DNA of 6,437 nucleotides, from contig SXMI01000162.1 of NCBI GenBank assembly GCA_005777415.1, forward strand, positions 1 to 6,437. The letters are read 5' to 3'. The translations under genes and the position numbers were made by a program. Every line of letters begins with the position of its first letter. The stretch's first letter is position 1. The stretch comes from Actinomycetota bacterium (GTDB taxonomy: Bacteria; Actinomycetota; Acidimicrobiia; Acidimicrobiales; Microtrichaceae). Below, piece after piece: positions 1 through 5,565 of this stretch. The notes beneath the pieces are model-generated. The model did no database searches. It saw only the letters and a program-made list of their open reading frames with translations, and was not told the DNA's origin.

Positions 1-1
1 C

Positions 2-1300
2 ACGCTCGACGAGGCGCGCGCCATCGTCGAGCGGATCGGCTACCCGGCGCGGGTCCGGCCGTCCTACGTGCTGGGCGGACGGGCCATGGAGATCGTCTAC
101 GACGCCGACGGGCTGACCTCGGCCTGGCGGGCGATCACCGCCGACGGCTCTCTGGGCCGTGAGGGCGGTCTGTCGGCCGAGCGTCCGGTGCTCGTCGACC
201 GGTTCCTGGAGGACGCGACCGAGGTCGATGTCGATGCCATCCGCGACCACACCGGCGAGGTGATCATCGGTGGGATCATGGAACACGTCGAGGAGGCGGG
301 GGTCCACTCGGGGGACAGCGCCTGCGTGATCCCGCCCGTCGGACTGTCCACGGCCACCGTGGCGGTGATCGAGGACGCCACGCGCTCCATCGCCGAGGCG
401 CTGGGGGTCATCGGCCTCATCAACGTGCAGTTCGCCGTGAAGCGGGTGGGCGACGGGGTCGACGGGGCAGGTCAGGTGTTCGTCATCGAGGCGAACCCCC
501 GGGCGTCGCGCACCGTCCCGTTCGTGGCGAAGGCCACGGGCGTGCCGTTGGTGAAGGTGGCCGCCCGGGTGATGTGCGGCGCCACGCTGCAGGAGCTGCG
601 CGACGCGGGCGTGCTCGTTCCGCCGTCGCCCGGTACCCACGTGGCGGTCAAGGAGGCCGTGCTCCCCTGGAGCCGGTTCCCGGACGTGGATGCCCTCCTC
701 GGACCCGAGATGCGCTCCACGGGCGAGGTCATGGGGATCGACGCCACCTTCGGGATGGCCTTCGCCAAGTCGCAGCTCGCCGCCGGCGACCGCATGCCCC
801 AGTCCGGGACCGTCTTCATGTCGCTCGCCGACCGGGACAAGCCCGTCGGGCTGCGGGCGGCCCGTCGGTTCCACGAGCTCGGCTTCGAGCTCGTCGCCAC
901 GGCCGGGACGGCCGCCCACCTGCGGGCCGAGGGGATCCCGGTCGCCGAGGTCGTGGCCAAGGTCCAGCGGGCCGAGGGTGACCCGGATGACGGACTCGAC
1001 GGTGTCGAGCTGATCGAGAGCGGTCGCATCGACCTGGTGGTGAACAGCCCACGCGGTCGGGGGCCACGGGCCGACGGGGCCCATCTCCGCCACGCCGCCG
1101 GGAGCGCCGGGATCCCGCTGCTCACCACGGCGGCGGCCGCACTGGCCGCGGCGAACGGTCTGGCGGAGTGGACGACGCAGGACCTCGGCGTCCGGAGCCT
1201 CCAGTCGTTCCATGCCGATCCCGGCCCTGCGGCCGGCGGTGCCGATCCCGGCCCTGCGGCCGGCGGTGCCGATCCCGGCCCTGCGGCCGGCGAGCCGTGA
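2..1300 (+). CDS. carB: Carbamoyl-phosphate synthase large subunit, C-terminal 432 residues (5' truncated by window)
   Basis: CarB makes carbamoyl phosphate from bicarbonate, ammonia (delivered by CarA from glutamine) and two ATP, feeding pyrimidine and arginine synthesis in the cytoplasm. The reading frame is open from base 2; base 1 belongs to the preceding codon. The visible part starts inside the second ATP-grasp half, which phosphorylates carbamate: RPSYVLGGRAMEIVY (residues 19-33), EHVEEAGVHSGDSAC (94-108), and the metal-binding motif EANPRASRT with E163 and N165. KEAVLPW and LGPEMRSTGEVMGID follow. From about residue 270 (TVFMSLADRDK) to about 400 lies the MGS-like allosteric domain, ending in the usual VRSLQ-x-x-H. 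The family normally stops close to that point; here a further 28 residues consist of the nonapeptide ADPGPAAGG repeated three times. The full protein should be about 1,100 residues. The TGA stop overlaps the pyrD start (GTGA). Identification is certain from the sequence motifs; the role of the tail is unknown. Confidence 0.98.
   Translation, partial: TLDEARAIVERIGYPARVRPSYVLGGRAMEIVYDADGLTSAWRAITADGSLGREGGLSAERPVLVDRFLEDATEVDVDAIRDHTGEVIIGGIMEHVEEAGVHSGDSACVIPPVGLSTATVAVIEDATRSIAEALGVIGLINVQFAVKRVGDGVDGAGQVFVIEANPRASRTVPFVAKATGVPLVKVAARVMCGATLQELRDAGVLVPPSPGTHVAVKEAVLPWSRFPDVDALLGPEMRSTGEVMGIDATFGMAFAKSQLAAGDRMPQSGTVFMSLADRDKPVGLRAARRFHELGFELVATAGTAAHLRAEGIPVAEVVAKVQRAEGDPDDGLDGVELIESGRIDLVVNSPRGRGPRADGAHLRHAAGSAGIPLLTTAAAALAAANGLAEWTTQDLGVRSLQSFHADPGPAAGGADPGPAAGGADPGPAAGEP
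1214..1291 (+). repeat. Three tandem copies of a 27-base palindromic unit in the carB 3' end
   Basis: Copies begin at 1214, 1241 and 1268. The first two are identical over all 27 bases. The third matches for 24 bases, then changes to GAGCCGTGA, which supplies the carB stop and the pyrD start. The unit is nine codons, so it stays in frame and encodes ADPGPAAGG. Each copy contains a perfect inverted repeat, CCGGCC-CTGC-GGCCGG, at 1221-1236, 1248-1263 and 1275-1290, so the transcript could form three small GC hairpins or cross-pair between copies. It sits directly upstream of the pyrD start and may affect coupling. Origin by slippage duplication is an inference. Confidence 0.95.
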
Positions 1301-2247
1301 GGCCCCGCCGGCGTCGGCACGCCCGTGTCGGTGGTGTCGATCTCCGGACCTCGGTCGGTTCGGTGGAGTTGGCCAACCCCGTGGCGACGGCCTCGGGCAC
1401 GGCGGGCCACGGCGCCGAACTGTCCGACTTCGTGGATCTGGCTCGACTCGGCGCCGTCGTGGTCAAGTCCCTCGCCTCGGAGCCCTGGACCGGCAATCCC
1501 GGCCCTCGGGTGCACGCCACCACCGGCGGGATGCTCAACAGCGTCGGACTCCAGGGCCCGGGCGTCGCCGCCTGGCGACGGGACTCCCTGCCCGAGTTGA
1601 TCGACTCGGGCGCGACGGTGGTCGCCAGCATCTGGGGGCGGAGCGTCGACGACTACGCCGCCGCGGCGGTCGCACTCGCGGACTGCCCGGCACAGGTCGT
1701 GGCGGTGGAGGTGAACCTCTCGTGTCCCAACCTGGACGGCGGTCTGCACCTGTTCGCTCACGACCCGGAGGCATCGGCGGCCGTCGTCACCGCCTGTGCG
1801 GCCGCCGGTCGTCCGCTGTGGGCGAAGCTCAGCCCCAACACCGACCGCCTCGTCGAGGTGGCCGCAGCCGTGGCCGAGGCCGGCGCGGAGGCGGTCACGC
1901 TCGTGAACACGCTGCTGGGTCTGGTCCTCGACACCGAGACGCGCCGACCCGTGCTGGGCGGCGGTGGCGGCGGACTCTCCGGCCCGGCGATCCACCCGGT
2001 CGCGGTCCGTGCGGTCCACACGGTGCACGATGCACTGCCGGAGCTGCCGATCGTGGGCGTCGGCGGGGTGGCGAGCGGCGTCGATGCGGTGGAGTTCCTG
2101 CTGGCGGGCGCCTCTGCCGTTCAGGTCGGGACGGCGACCTTCGCCGATCCGCGTGCGGTTGAGCGGGTCCTGGACGAGCTGACATCGTGGTGCGTCCAGC
2201 ACGGCGTGGCTACGGTGAGCGAGTTGATCGGAGGAGCGCATGGTTGA
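1297..2247 (+). CDS. pyrD: Dihydroorotate dehydrogenase, class 1B type catalytic subunit
   Basis: PyrD oxidises dihydroorotate to orotate with FMN, the fourth step of UMP synthesis. The 316-residue product is a TIM barrel with class 1 motifs: NPVATASGT (27-35), K57 in VVVKSL, GNPGPR (66-71), GMLNSVGLQGPG (78-89), VNLSCPN (139-145) with the class 1 catalytic base Cys143, K177 in WAKLSP, VNTLLG (203-208), GGLSGPA (225-231), GVGGV (254-258) and VGTA (277-280). The GMLN-x-x-GLQ-x-PG and NLSCPN patterns point to class 1B, as in Lactococcus PyrDB, rather than the membrane-bound class 2. The GTG at 1297 is chosen because it is the only in-frame start just before the first conserved strand (VDLRTSVGSVEL); it gives an Arg-rich leader, MRPRRRRHAR, and a GTGA overlap with carB. 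Shine-Dalgarno match is weak, so it probably relies on coupling. Class 1B enzymes usually need PyrK, which is absent here. Confidence 0.93.
   Translation: MRPRRRRHARVGGVDLRTSVGSVELANPVATASGTAGHGAELSDFVDLARLGAVVVKSLASEPWTGNPGPRVHATTGGMLNSVGLQGPGVAAWRRDSLPELIDSGATVVASIWGRSVDDYAAAAVALADCPAQVVAVEVNLSCPNLDGGLHLFAHDPEASAAVVTACAAAGRPLWAKLSPNTDRLVEVAAAVAEAGAEAVTLVNTLLGLVLDTETRRPVLGGGGGGLSGPAIHPVAVRAVHTVHDALPELPIVGVGGVASGVDAVEFLLAGASAVQVGTATFADPRAVERVLDELTSWCVQHGVATVSELIGGAHG
2230..2236 (+). promoter_or_regulatory. Ribosome binding site of pyrF
   Basis: GGAGGAG lies 3 bases before the ATG at 2240, inside the end of pyrD. It is the strongest Shine-Dalgarno sequence in the window and favours 2240 over the in-frame GTG at 2279, which is preceded by the poorer GGCGGAG directly abutting it. 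Confidence 0.8.
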
Positions 2248-2959
2248 CGCAGGGGCCCCGAGTGGGACCGAGGCGGAGGTGAGCGATGAGGTCCGCCGTC
2301 GACTGGCGCTGGTCCTCGACGTGGACGACCTCGTGGCGGCGAACCGCCTGGCTGCATCGCTGGTCGACTACTTCGGCGTCGCCAAGGTCGGCCTCGAGCT
2401 GTTCAGCGCCGCCGGACCCGACGCCATCGGGTCACTGCGTGACCTGGGCTACCAGGTGTTCCTGGACCTGAAGATGTGGGACATCCCGACGACGGTGAAC
2501 CGGTCCTGTCGGGTGCTGGGTGCCCTGGGGGTGGAGTACCTCACGCTCCACGCCATGGGTGGCATCGACATGTTGCGGGCCGGGGTCGAAGGTCTGGCCG
2601 AGGGTGCGGACCGCGCCGGACTCCCGGCGCCGTGCGCGCTCGGCGTGACGGTGCTCACCAGTGACGACTCGGCCCCCGACCACGTGGTGCCGAACCGGGT
2701 CCGGGTGGCGGTGGAGGGCGGCTGCGGTGGCCTCGTGCTCGCCGCCTCGGACCTGCAGACCGCCTGGGACCTCGCGCCACGGCTCAAGCGGGTCGTGCCG
2801 GGGATCCGTCTGCCCGGGGCGGAGCTCAACGATCAGGCCCGGTGGGCGACCCCTGAGGAGGCGGCCGCCAACGGAGCGGACCTGCTCGTCATCGGCAGGA
2901 CCGTCACGCACGCCGATGATCCGGTCGCCGCGGCGGCTGCGGTCGCCGCCGCGATCTGA
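2240..2959 (+). CDS. pyrF: Orotidine 5'-phosphate decarboxylase, short type
   Basis: PyrF decarboxylates OMP to UMP, the last step of de novo pyrimidine synthesis, in the cytoplasm without cofactors. The 239-residue product has the whole fold: D27 in LVLDVDD, K49 in AKVGLELF, the catalytic charge array D76-x-K78-x-x-D81 in DLKMWDIPTTV, LHAMGG (103-108), GVTVLTS (135-141), and the phosphate-binding end with PGIR (187-190), DQARWATP (198-205) and IGRTVTHADDP (218-228). The usual DIPNT reads DIPTT here. Length and the D-x-K-x-x-D core match the short family found in E. coli and Bacillus, not the longer form of about 275 residues that I recall from Mycobacterium and Streptomyces. The ATG overlaps the last 8 bases of pyrD and has a strong GGAGGAG, which indicates an operon. 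A shorter start at GTG 2279 would remove 13 non-conserved residues and cannot be excluded. Confidence 0.96.
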   Translation: MVDAGAPSGTEAEVSDEVRRRLALVLDVDDLVAANRLAASLVDYFGVAKVGLELFSAAGPDAIGSLRDLGYQVFLDLKMWDIPTTVNRSCRVLGALGVEYLTLHAMGGIDMLRAGVEGLAEGADRAGLPAPCALGVTVLTSDDSAPDHVVPNRVRVAVEGGCGGLVLAASDLQTAWDLAPRLKRVVPGIRLPGAELNDQARWATPEEAAANGADLLVIGRTVTHADDPVAAAAAVAAAI

Positions 2960-2964
2960 ACACG

Positions 2965-3294
2965 GTGGGTCCGCCGAGCGCCGACGAACTGCACCGGGCC
3001 GCCCTCGACTGGGCCGCTGCCGTCCGTGCGGATCGGGCGGACCTCGCCGATCGACTGGGTTCGGGTGAGCTCCCGCTCGGCGACTGTCTGGTTGCGGCGT
3101 CCGGCGCCAGCTGGGGTCGCACGACCGTGCTGTTCATCCTGGAGTCGTTGCCCGGGGCGAGGAAGTCCGACACCCGCCGGGCGCTGAGCCGGCTCGACAT
3201 CGATGGCGCCCTGGCGGTGGCCGACCTGACCCCGGCGCAGCGGGGGCGACTCCTCGCCGAGTTCCCGTTGGATCTCCCGGCGGGCCGACCGTGA
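2965..3294 (+). CDS. mihF: Actinobacterial integration host factor-like nucleoid protein (mIHF/sIHF family), divergent
   Basis: The mIHF/sIHF family binds and bends DNA, shapes the nucleoid and supports phage L5 integration in mycobacteria; it is unrelated to E. coli IHF. The assignment rests on position (between pyrF and gmk, as in Streptomyces and Mycobacterium), size (109 residues) and pattern. A charged N-terminal helix (residues 6-31) leads to LGSGELPLGDCL, then the helix-two-turns-helix part: VLFILESLPGARKSDTRRALSRLDI (55-79) and ADLTPAQRGRLLAEF (86-100). Aligned from memory to M. tuberculosis mIHF, residues 79-100 match without gaps, but the arginine cluster that contacts DNA there (RRLR) is LAVA at 83-86. 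R66, K67, R71 and R72 remain as possible DNA contacts. The GTG start lies 5 bases after the pyrF stop with no clear Shine-Dalgarno; the TGA overlaps the gmk start. Family call is good; DNA-binding mode is uncertain. Confidence 0.82.
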   Translation: MGPPSADELHRAALDWAAAVRADRADLADRLGSGELPLGDCLVAASGASWGRTTVLFILESLPGARKSDTRRALSRLDIDGALAVADLTPAQRGRLLAEFPLDLPAGRP

Positions 3295-3881
3295 CCGCCG
3301 GCGTGCTCCCGCCCGGTGCGGCTGTCGTGGTGGTCTCCGGGCCCGGTGGCGTCGGGAAGGGGACGATCGTCGAACGACTGGTGGCCTCGGACCCGGGCCT
3401 GTGGTTGTCGCGTTCGTGGACGACGCGCCCGCGCCGGGAGGGGGAGTCACCTGACGCCTACCACTTCACATCGCGGGCTGACTTCGAGGCGCACGCCGCC
3501 TCCGGGGGGTTCCTCGAGTGGGTGTCGTTCCTCGACTACCTGCAGGGGAGTCCGCTCCCGGATCCGCCCCCGGACCACGACGTGCTGTTCGAGATCGACG
3601 TCCACGGCGCCGAGCTGGTGCGGGGCCGTTATCCGGATGCGCTCCTGATCTTCATTGAGGCCCCCGACGCGGCGACCCAGGAGTCCCGTCTGCGTGGCCG
3701 GGGCGACGACGACGACCGGGTTGCGCAGCGTCTGGCGAAGGCGGCCGAGGAGTCGGAGGTCGCCGACCGGCTGGGGATGGTGCGAGTCGTCAACGACCAC
3801 CTCGATGACGCGGTCGAGGAGGTGCGTCGGTTGATCGATGGGGCTCGACGACTCGCCCGGGGGCGGCGGCCCGCCCCCTGA
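3291..3881 (+). CDS. gmk: Guanylate kinase with a shortened GMP-binding lid
   Basis: Gmk phosphorylates GMP to GDP with ATP, supplying the GTP and dGTP pools. The 196-residue product has the P-loop GPGGVGKGT (17-25, K23), in which the common GPSGVGKST is altered at two places; the GMP-binding TTRPRREGE (44-52, with R46 and R49), Y57 in DAYHF, FLEW (74-77, E76), and EIDVHGA (101-107, D103). RGRGDDDDRVAQRL (135-148) is the ATP-side segment, and VVND (166-169) closes the fold. Between FLEW and EIDVHGA the usual G-N-Y-Y-G-T-P plus a helix is replaced by a shorter proline-rich stretch, LQGSPLPDPPPDHD (84-97), with Gln85 where the conserved GMP-phosphate tyrosine normally sits. The GTG start shares GTGA with the mihF stop; a second in-frame GTG at 3303 is possible, also upstream of the P-loop. 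A strong hairpin covers the stop codon. Confidence 0.94.
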   Translation: MTAGVLPPGAAVVVVSGPGGVGKGTIVERLVASDPGLWLSRSWTTRPRREGESPDAYHFTSRADFEAHAASGGFLEWVSFLDYLQGSPLPDPPPDHDVLFEIDVHGAELVRGRYPDALLIFIEAPDAATQESRLRGRGDDDDRVAQRLAKAAEESEVADRLGMVRVVNDHLDDAVEEVRRLIDGARRLARGRRPAP

Positions 3882-3891
3882 GGGGTGGGCC
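3868..3891 (+). terminator. GC hairpin over the gmk stop codon, probable terminator or attenuator
   Basis: Bases 3868-3877 pair with 3882-3891 over 10 bp (nine Watson-Crick pairs and one G-U) around a CTGA loop that contains the TGA stop. There is no T-tract behind it, which is common for hairpins ending actinobacterial transcription units. It separates the pyr-mihF-gmk block from rpoZ, so partial termination or 3'-end protection are both plausible. Confidence 0.5.
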
Positions 3892-3902
3892 CACGGCGGC
3901 TC

Positions 3903-3911
3903 TGCTACCAT
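3903..3911 (+). promoter_or_regulatory. Predicted extended -10 promoter for rpoZ
   Basis: TGCTACCAT fits an extended -10 element (TGn followed by TAnnnT). It is the only AT-leaning hexamer in the 98-base gmk-rpoZ gap and lies between the gmk hairpin and the rpoZ leader. No -35 like TTGACA is seen at 16-19 bases upstream, where the sequence is GGGGTGGG. Transcription would begin near 3917-3919, giving a leader of about 62 bases. Confidence 0.45.
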
Positions 3912-3925
3912 CTCCGGGTCCCAGC

Positions 3926-3943
3926 GGGCCGCTTCGGCGGCCC
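3926..3943 (+). promoter_or_regulatory. UUCG-capped hairpin in the rpoZ leader
   Basis: GGGCCGC (3926-3932) pairs perfectly with GCGGCCC (3937-3943) around TTCG. In RNA this is the C(UUCG)G tetraloop, known to be exceptionally stable. It lies about 8 bases after the predicted transcription start and 36 bases before the rpoZ GTG, so it would sit close to the 5' end of the message. No T-tract follows, so a terminator is less likely than a 5' stabilising stem or a processing site. Confidence 0.6.
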
Positions 3944-3970
3944 TCTCGGGAGTCACCGCACACCAGCACT

Positions 3971-3974
3971 GGAG
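3971..3974 (+). promoter_or_regulatory. Ribosome binding site deciding the rpoZ start
   Basis: GGAG stands 5 bases before GTG 3980. The in-frame ATG codons at 4001 and 4004 have no such sequence at that distance, so the GTG start is preferred. Confidence 0.6.
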
Positions 3975-3979
3975 CAAGC

Positions 3980-4330
3980 GTGGCCGAGAGCACGAACTCG
4001 ATGATGTCGCCCCCCGTGGAGGAGCTGCTCGGCCGTGCCGGGTCGAAGTTCTCCCTCGTGACCCTCGGCGCCCGCCGGGCCCGGGACATCAACACGTACT
4101 ACAACCAACTCGGTGACGCCCTGGGGACCGTGGTCCCCCCGCAGGTGACCTCCACCGCCCGCAAGCCGCTGTCGATCGCCTTCGAGGAGATCGATGCGGA
4201 CAAGATCGAGGGCGTCGGCGGCGCCACGGGGAAGGAGATCCCCGAGTCGCTCCGCCCCGTCACCGTGGTGGAGGGCGAGTTCGGACTCGAGGAGGCCCTC
4301 CCCACCGGCCCGGTCGAGGCCGAGGACTGA
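3980..4330 (+). CDS. rpoZ: DNA-directed RNA polymerase omega subunit with acidic C-terminal extension
   Basis: Omega wraps the C-terminal part of the beta-prime subunit and helps assemble and stabilise RNA polymerase. The 116-residue product shows the family order: MMSPPVEELLGRAGSKFSLV (8-27), the hallmark ARRARDINTYYNQLGD (31-46), VVPPQV (51-56), and RKPLSIAFEEI (61-71), matching the actinobacterial pattern where Streptomyces has AKRARQINAYY and EKPLSIALREI. Actinobacterial omegas I recall are about 90-110 residues. Here the region after residue 72 is long and acidic (ending GPVEAED) and resembles nothing I recognise. Start GTG 3980 is supported by GGAG; the alternative ATG 4001 would remove seven poorly conserved residues. 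It has its own predicted promoter and leader hairpin, and is followed 14 bases later by coaBC, so the two are likely co-transcribed. Confidence 0.95.
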   Translation: MAESTNSMMSPPVEELLGRAGSKFSLVTLGARRARDINTYYNQLGDALGTVVPPQVTSTARKPLSIAFEEIDADKIEGVGGATGKEIPESLRPVTVVEGEFGLEEALPTGPVEAED

Positions 4331-4344
4331 GCGGGACGTCCACG

Positions 4345-5565
4345 GTGTCGGCGCTCGCCGGCCGTCGCATCGTCCTCGGCGTCTGCGGCGGGATCGCCGC
4401 GTACAAGGCGATCGAGGTCTGTCGTCGGCTCGTCGACGACGGTGCGCACGTCGTGCCCGTCATGACGGAGTCGGCGACCAGGTTCGTCGGTCAGGTCACG
4501 TTCTCCGCACTGGCGTCGGAGCCGGTCCGGACCTCCCTCTGGGACGAGGACGACCCGATCCCGCACACGCACCTGGGCCAGTCCGCCGATCTGGTGCTGG
4601 TCGCCCCGGCGACGGCCCGACTGCTCGCGTCGCTGGTCTCCGGCTACTCGCACGACCTGTTGACCAACACCCTGCTCGCCACGCGAGCGCCCGTCGTGGT
4701 CTGTCCCGCGATGCACACCGAGATGTGGGAGCACCCGGCGGTCCGCGCCAACGTCGACACCCTCCGCTCCCGGGGCGTGGTCGTCGTCGACCCCGAGACC
4801 GGACGGCTGGCGGGCGGTGACGTGGGGGCCGGGCGACTGGCGAGCCCGGAGCGCATCGTGGCGGCCGTGGAGGGCGTGCTCGGACCGGGAACGAAGGACC
4901 TGGCCGGGTTGCGCGTGCTGGTGACCGCCGGGGGGACCCGGGAGCCGATCGATCCGGTGCGGTTCCTCGGGAACCGCTCCTCGGGCCGACAGGGCCATGC
5001 GCTCGCCGACGAGGCCGCCGCTCGCGGCGCCGAGGTGACCCTGGTGACGACCACCGGACTGCCGGTGGGTCCGGAGGTCCGGGTCGTGGGCGTCACCACC
5101 GCCGACGAGATGCACCAGGCGGTGGTCGAGCATGCGGACCGGGCCGACGTCGTCGTGATGGCGGCGGCCGTGGCCGACTTCACACCGGTCGCTCCGGCGG
5201 CGAGCAAGCTGAAGAAGGCCGATGGGGTCCCGCTGGTCGAGCTGCGCCCGACCGTCGACATCCTCGCCGAGCTCGGACGCGATCGCCGCGAGGGCCGGAC
5301 GGTGGTCGGTTTCGCGGCCGAGACCGACGACGTCGAACAGCACGCCCGGTCCAAGATCGAGTCCAAGGGTGCCGACCTGCTCGTCGTGAACGATGTGTCC
5401 GCCGCCGGGGTGGGCTTCGAGCACGAGACCAACGAGGTCCGGATCCTGGACCGGTCGGGGGGCGTTCGCCACGTCCCGCTCACCAGCAAGTCTAAGGTGG
5501 CGGCCGCTGTGCTCGACGCCGTGGTCGAGATCCGCACCGGCGGACGTCTCGAACAGGTCGGCTGA
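4345..5565 (+). CDS. coaBC: Bifunctional phosphopantothenoylcysteine decarboxylase / phosphopantothenate-cysteine ligase
   Basis: CoaBC (Dfp) performs two steps of coenzyme A synthesis: CoaB joins 4'-phosphopantothenate to cysteine, using CTP in bacteria, and CoaC decarboxylates the product with FMN. CoaC spans about residues 1-178: GVCGGIAAYK (12-21), catalytic H76 in HTHLG, APATARLLA (87-95), and PAMHTEMW (121-128), the counterpart of the PxMNxxMW motif. At 153-164 the sequence is GRLAGGDVGAGR, so Gly157 stands where E. coli has Cys158. CoaB spans about 187-397: VTAGGTREPIDPVR (193-206), N210 in GNRSSGRQG, AAAVADFTP (273-281), KLKK (288-291), GFAAET (322-327) and VVNDVS (347-352). The length of 406 is normal for the fused enzyme. 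The His and Gly variants agree with my memory of Mycobacterium and Streptomyces CoaBC, so they look like lineage traits rather than damage. GTG 4345 is 14 bases after rpoZ, with GCGGGA at 4331-4336 as a modest binding site. Confidence 0.96.
   Translation: MSALAGRRIVLGVCGGIAAYKAIEVCRRLVDDGAHVVPVMTESATRFVGQVTFSALASEPVRTSLWDEDDPIPHTHLGQSADLVLVAPATARLLASLVSGYSHDLLTNTLLATRAPVVVCPAMHTEMWEHPAVRANVDTLRSRGVVVVDPETGRLAGGDVGAGRLASPERIVAAVEGVLGPGTKDLAGLRVLVTAGGTREPIDPVRFLGNRSSGRQGHALADEAAARGAEVTLVTTTGLPVGPEVRVVGVTTADEMHQAVVEHADRADVVVMAAAVADFTPVAPAASKLKKADGVPLVELRPTVDILAELGRDRREGRTVVGFAAETDDVEQHARSKIESKGADLLVVNDVSAAGVGFEHETNEVRILDRSGGVRHVPLTSKSKVAAAVLDAVVEIRTGGRLEQVG

Noticed and set aside
1168..1296. Longer pyrD starting at GTG 1168
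   Set aside because: It would add 43 residues from an antiframe reading of CarB and the repeats (Cys/Arg-rich), which no PyrD has.
1495..1505. ATCCCGGCCCT inside pyrD, matching part of the carB repeat unit
   Set aside because: Only 11 bases match and they encode the conserved N-P-G-P of PyrD; chance in GC-rich coding DNA is sufficient.
1212..2162. Open frame starting ATG 1212 that reads the repeats as PIPALRPAV
   Set aside because: It continues as Arg-rich nonsense across pyrD in a different frame and has no ribosome binding site of note.
472..2241. 589-codon open frame on the minus strand
   Set aside because: It lies opposite carB and pyrD in a GC-rich region where stops are rare, and its product is low-complexity Arg/Gly/Ala with no recognisable motif.
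5493..5498. TAAGGT as a possible -10 for metK within the coaBC 3' end
   Set aside because: It fits TAnnnT but has no -35 partner at normal spacing and encodes ordinary coaBC codons; too weak to list.
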